This document shows, one piece after another, positions 61,661 through 64,000 of a stretch of DNA of 64,000 bases. This stretch comes from RCIO01 sp965232405 (GTDB taxonomy: Bacteria > Pseudomonadota > Alphaproteobacteria > Rhizobiales > Rhizobiaceae). Location of the stretch: positions 3,472,001-3,536,000 of the forward strand of contig OZ246966.1 in assembly GCA_965232405.1 (NCBI GenBank), read 5' to 3'. The translations under genes were made by a program, and so were the position numbers. Numbering within the stretch: position 1 is the stretch's first letter; the number at the start of each line of letters is the position of its first letter. The notes beneath the pieces are model-generated. The model was not told the DNA's origin. It searched no databases and saw only the letters and a program-made list of their open reading frames with translations.

Positions 61661-61676
61661 TTGTTAGGGTTAACAA
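61661..61676. promoter_or_regulatory. Inverted repeat upstream of the M23 gene
   Basis: TTGTTA-GGGT-TAACAA, perfect six-base arms with a four-base spacer, seven bases before the M23 start. On the minus strand it contains TTAACCC, which partly resembles a CtrA half-site. It could be an operator or a hairpin over the translation start. Confidence 0.4.
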
Positions 61677-61756
61677 AGCTTTGCCCGAGGGCCGCTGTTA
61701 GCAAGGAATTTCGGGCGCGATGCGCTCAACGCGAAAGGGCGGAATTTCGCCGCGGT

Positions 61757-62224
61757 TCAAAGCGCGCGTACGGCCTCCAGAACCGCCTCGGCATGGCCGG
61801 GCACCTTCACCTTCGGCCAGATGGTGACAACCGTTCCGTCCCTGCCGACGAGGAGCGTGGTTCGCTCCACACCCATATATTTGCGGCCATACATGCTCTT
61901 TTCGGTCCACACGCCGTATGCCTCGAGCACCTTCTTATCCTCGTCCGAAACAAGGTCGACGGTCAGATTGTGCTTGGCCTTGAATTTGTCGTGGCTTTTC
62001 GGACTGTCGGGGGACATGCCGACAACCGTCGCGCCTGCGGCCGCGAACTCTTCCTTGAGAGCCGAAAATGCTATCGCCTCGGTGGTACAACCGCTGGTGT
62101 CGTCTTTCGGATAGAAGAACAGCACAACCAGGTGGCCGCGCAGATCGGACAGTTTCAGCGTGCCGCCGCCGTCGCGCGGCAGTTCGAAATCCGGTGCAAT
62201 ATCGCCTTGCGCCAGTCCAGCCAT
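61757..62224 (-). CDS. bcp: Thioredoxin-dependent peroxiredoxin Bcp-like
   Basis: 155 residues, reduces peroxides. APDFELPRDGGGTLKLSDLRG, then FFYPKDDTSGCTTEAIAF with the peroxidatic Cys46. The resolving Cys five residues later in E. coli Bcp is an Ile here (position 51), so it is a one-Cys form. GVWTEKSMYGRKYMGVERTTLLVGRDG follows. ATG at 62224; the frame runs open upstream to 62425. Divergent from the AsmA-like gene. Confidence 0.94.
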   Translation of the reverse strand: MAGLAQGDIAPDFELPRDGGGTLKLSDLRGHLVVLFFYPKDDTSGCTTEAIAFSALKEEFAAAGATVVGMSPDSPKSHDKFKAKHNLTVDLVSDEDKKVLEAYGVWTEKSMYGRKYMGVERTTLLVGRDGTVVTIWPKVKVPGHAEAVLEAVRAL

Positions 62225-62326
62225 GTCTTTGCCCTTGTTGGAAAATAGTGATCGGTCGAGCGGCGTGACGGCAGATATAATGCCCGCGCGAGATTCGTCC
62301 ACCGTTTCAACTGAGTTCGCAGCCGA

Positions 62327-64000
62327 TTGAAAGAGCCGGTACCTCATCACGAGAAGATTCGCTTCAGGCGCGGAGACGTCCCTGGCTGGCATGCCTATCC
62401 GTCGGCCGGTGGCGATGCATTGCAAGGCAGGCCGAGCCTTTTCCCGCGCTGGCTGCTGCGCACCGCCAAATGGGCCGGTCTTGCCGTGGCCGGACTGGTT
62501 GTCGCGGTTGTGGCGCTGTTCGTGCTCATGCCCTCGGCCGGCATGGAGAGCGAATGGCTTCGATCGAAGGCAGAGCGCACAGTCGCTGATCTGACTGGCA
62601 ATCGCATGGATGCCAGGATCGGTCGTACGACGCTGGCGCTCGACCCGCGCTACTTTCTGGCAATCGGCGCTAACGATGTTGCCATTGCTGAACGGGATGC
62701 AACTGCGCCCTTCGCCACCGCCGGCAGGGTAGGGTTAGGAATTCGGTTCTGGCCCCTGCTTGCGGGCGATGTGGAGATCGGTTCTGCCACGCTCTCCGAT
62801 GCCAGGATTGCATTGCCGGCAGGCATTTCCGGGCCGGGCGGCGGCAGTGCCGTAACCGGCGACGACGGCCTGATTGACCCCGACAAGCTGCTGGAAGCCG
62901 TATTCGCCGGGCTGGAACAAATGGCCAGCCGAATGAAGTCAGCAGGCGTTGAGGTTATCCGCCTGCGCAATGTCCAGATTGATCTCAAAAACGCGGACCG
63001 GACAACGATCCCGGTCACGATCGTCGAGGCTAATTTGTCCCATGGGGACGACGGCGAAATTACCATCGGCGCGGAACTCAGCGCCTTCGATCATAATACG
63101 ATCGTGTCAGGCCAGGCCGCCGTGCCGGCGGGCAGCGCGACAGGTTTCAACCTTCAGGCCACTGTCGCAGACAATGGCAAGACATATGATCTGGGTGGTG
63201 GTGAACCCGGCGACAGCGGCTCCGTGCGGCTCGGCGAAATCGTGGTCGGGATCGAGGGAAAAGCCGCGGACGGCTCGGACCCGGCTAACATCCAGCTCAC
63301 CGCTTCGGTCGCAGATTCAGACGTTGTCGCCGGTCCAAGCCCGCAATTCCAGGCAAATCTCGGTCTGACGGCGAGAATCACGCATGGCGCGGGTGCGTTT
63401 TGGGTCGATCGGCTCGACCTCAACCTCGGCCGCTCGCATCTCGGTTTCAGCGGTCTGGTTACGCCGCAGCCCGCTACCGATGACAGCGTCAACGGCCCGA
63501 TCTACGATTTCAGGCTGATCGGCCCGCGCATCAATGTCGCACCGGTGGATTCGCCCGAGCCGGCGCTCTCCGCCATCGCTCGCCTTGGCGGCTGGATATC
63601 GCCTGATGCACGCCGCATCGTCGCCACAGAACTCAGCGTGGCGACAGGGCGAGGCGAGGTCATCGGCTCTGGCGCATTTGAGCTGGAACCCGGAAAATCT
63701 CCCGGCCTGTCGCTTGCCATTGCCGTCGCCCGGATGCCGGTCAGCCACGCCAAGAACCTGTGGCCGTTTTTTGCCGCGCCGGCAGCGCGAAGCTGGGTGC
63801 TTGCAAACGTGTTTGGCGGCAACGTCGAAAACAGCCGGCTGCTGTTCCAGGTTGAACCCGGACGCTTCGGCGACGGCATACCGCTACGTGGTGACGAGGT
63901 GTCGGGCCATTTCGAGGTCAACAATACGCGCTTCGACGTGGCCGGCACCATTCCGCCCATGCGCGATGCCAACGGCACGATCGAGTTCACCGGAACCAAG
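62327..64000 (+). CDS. Large AsmA/DUF3971-like envelope protein, partial
   Basis: 558 codons are present and the frame leaves the window. One membrane helix (about residues 53-73: WAGLAVAGLVVAVVALFVLM) after a basic N-terminus EKIRFRRGDVPG; then long beta-rich repeats (TLALDPRYFLAIGANDVAIAE, VEIGSATLSDARIALP, GEVIGSGAFELEPGKS). This matches long AsmA-like/YhdP-type proteins thought to bridge inner and outer membrane in lipid transport. No ATG fits; the TTG at 62327 is the first start after an in-frame stop. No clear ribosome site, so the start is uncertain. Confidence 0.8.
   Translation, partial: MKEPVPHHEKIRFRRGDVPGWHAYPSAGGDALQGRPSLFPRWLLRTAKWAGLAVAGLVVAVVALFVLMPSAGMESEWLRSKAERTVADLTGNRMDARIGRTTLALDPRYFLAIGANDVAIAERDATAPFATAGRVGLGIRFWPLLAGDVEIGSATLSDARIALPAGISGPGGGSAVTGDDGLIDPDKLLEAVFAGLEQMASRMKSAGVEVIRLRNVQIDLKNADRTTIPVTIVEANLSHGDDGEITIGAELSAFDHNTIVSGQAAVPAGSATGFNLQATVADNGKTYDLGGGEPGDSGSVRLGEIVVGIEGKAADGSDPANIQLTASVADSDVVAGPSPQFQANLGLTARITHGAGAFWVDRLDLNLGRSHLGFSGLVTPQPATDDSVNGPIYDFRLIGPRINVAPVDSPEPALSAIARLGGWISPDARRIVATELSVATGRGEVIGSGAFELEPGKSPGLSLAIAVARMPVSHAKNLWPFFAAPAARSWVLANVFGGNVENSRLLFQVEPGRFGDGIPLRGDEVSGHFEVNNTRFDVAGTIPPMRDANGTIEFTGTK

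Noticed and set aside
1..64000. CRISPR arrays, insertion sequences, prophage, integrases, tRNA and rRNA genes
   Set aside because: No regularly spaced repeats, transposase or phage motifs, and no tRNA-like T-arm patterns were found by eye; a tRNAscan and repeat search would be decisive.

Overview
The window looks like a core chromosomal segment of a high-GC alphaproteobacterium, most likely order Hyphomicrobiales (Rhizobiales) and Phyllobacteriaceae-like. The basis is recalled gene order and protein style: recA-alaS, rpsD near grxD-bolA-purL-purQ-purS-purC, a DUF1476 ATPase-inhibitor gene beside purC, dsbA-aroQ-accB-accC-aat, and rne next to amiC-mrcA-prfB. Other alphaproteobacterial traits are a dimeric NADP-Icd, a CGFS glutaredoxin, an RNase E whose S1 domain carries a large acidic insert, and a GAAC-N7-GTAC element at recA that resembles the alphaproteobacterial LexA box. 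I see no rRNA, tRNA, CRISPR array, insertion sequence, integrase or prophage gene. The genus is not determined.

Layout. 1-2535: end of an aldo/keto reductase, a membrane acyltransferase-like protein coupled to an ICMT-type methyltransferase, and a MerR regulator. 2536-6743: recA with an SOS-type promoter and a terminator, then alaS. 6749-12716: MFS exporter, GST, icd, epoxide-hydrolase-like protein, EEP-family protein, TfoX-N protein. 12780-18200: TrmJ-like methyltransferase, murI, a DUF3008 protein, an ankyrin protein, rpsD with a structured leader, ttcA. 18206-25373 (minus): Bcr/CflA exporter, grxD, bolA, and a purine run purC-purS-purQ-lipoprotein-membrane protein-purL in which several cistrons overlap by 1-4 bases. 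25665-33085: DUF1476 protein, HpcH/HpaI aldolase, a YdeN-like protein lacking its serine, a VOC protein, and a minus-strand run from a periplasmic binding protein through a DmpA/NylC-type hydrolase to purB.

33250-38626 is the most cassette-like part: flavin reductase, MoxR ATPase, CoxE-like VWA protein, two XdhC half-proteins and a molybdopterin-binding/MocA-like fusion, all on the plus strand with short gaps or overlaps. These are maturation factors for molybdenum hydroxylases, yet no such enzyme is encoded in the window. 38696-43252 holds a secreted hydrolase, a DUF1330 protein, a secreted unknown, a small HPD-motif protein and a MATE exporter. 43418-50479 holds pyrG and a minus-strand housekeeping block (aat, accC, accB, aroQ, a DsbA-like protein, an M48/TPR protease). 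50600-64000 holds an aminotransferase, rne with a long hairpin-rich upstream gap, the cell-wall set amiC-mrcA, prfB with its +1 frameshift site, a LytM/M23 protein, bcp, and the start of a long AsmA-like envelope protein that runs off the end.

Functionally the segment joins nucleotide synthesis (purB, purC, purS, purQ, purL, pyrG), translation (alaS, rpsD, prfB, ttcA, trmJ-like, aat), fatty-acid initiation (accB, accC), murein metabolism (murI, amiC, mrcA, M23) and RNA turnover (rne). The less explained items are the orphan Mo-hydroxylase maturation cassette, the two unknown envelope proteins inside the purine run, the rne and rpsD leaders, the Ser-less YdeN homologue and the minimal HPD protein. 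All assignments come from reading motifs by eye; no database search was run.
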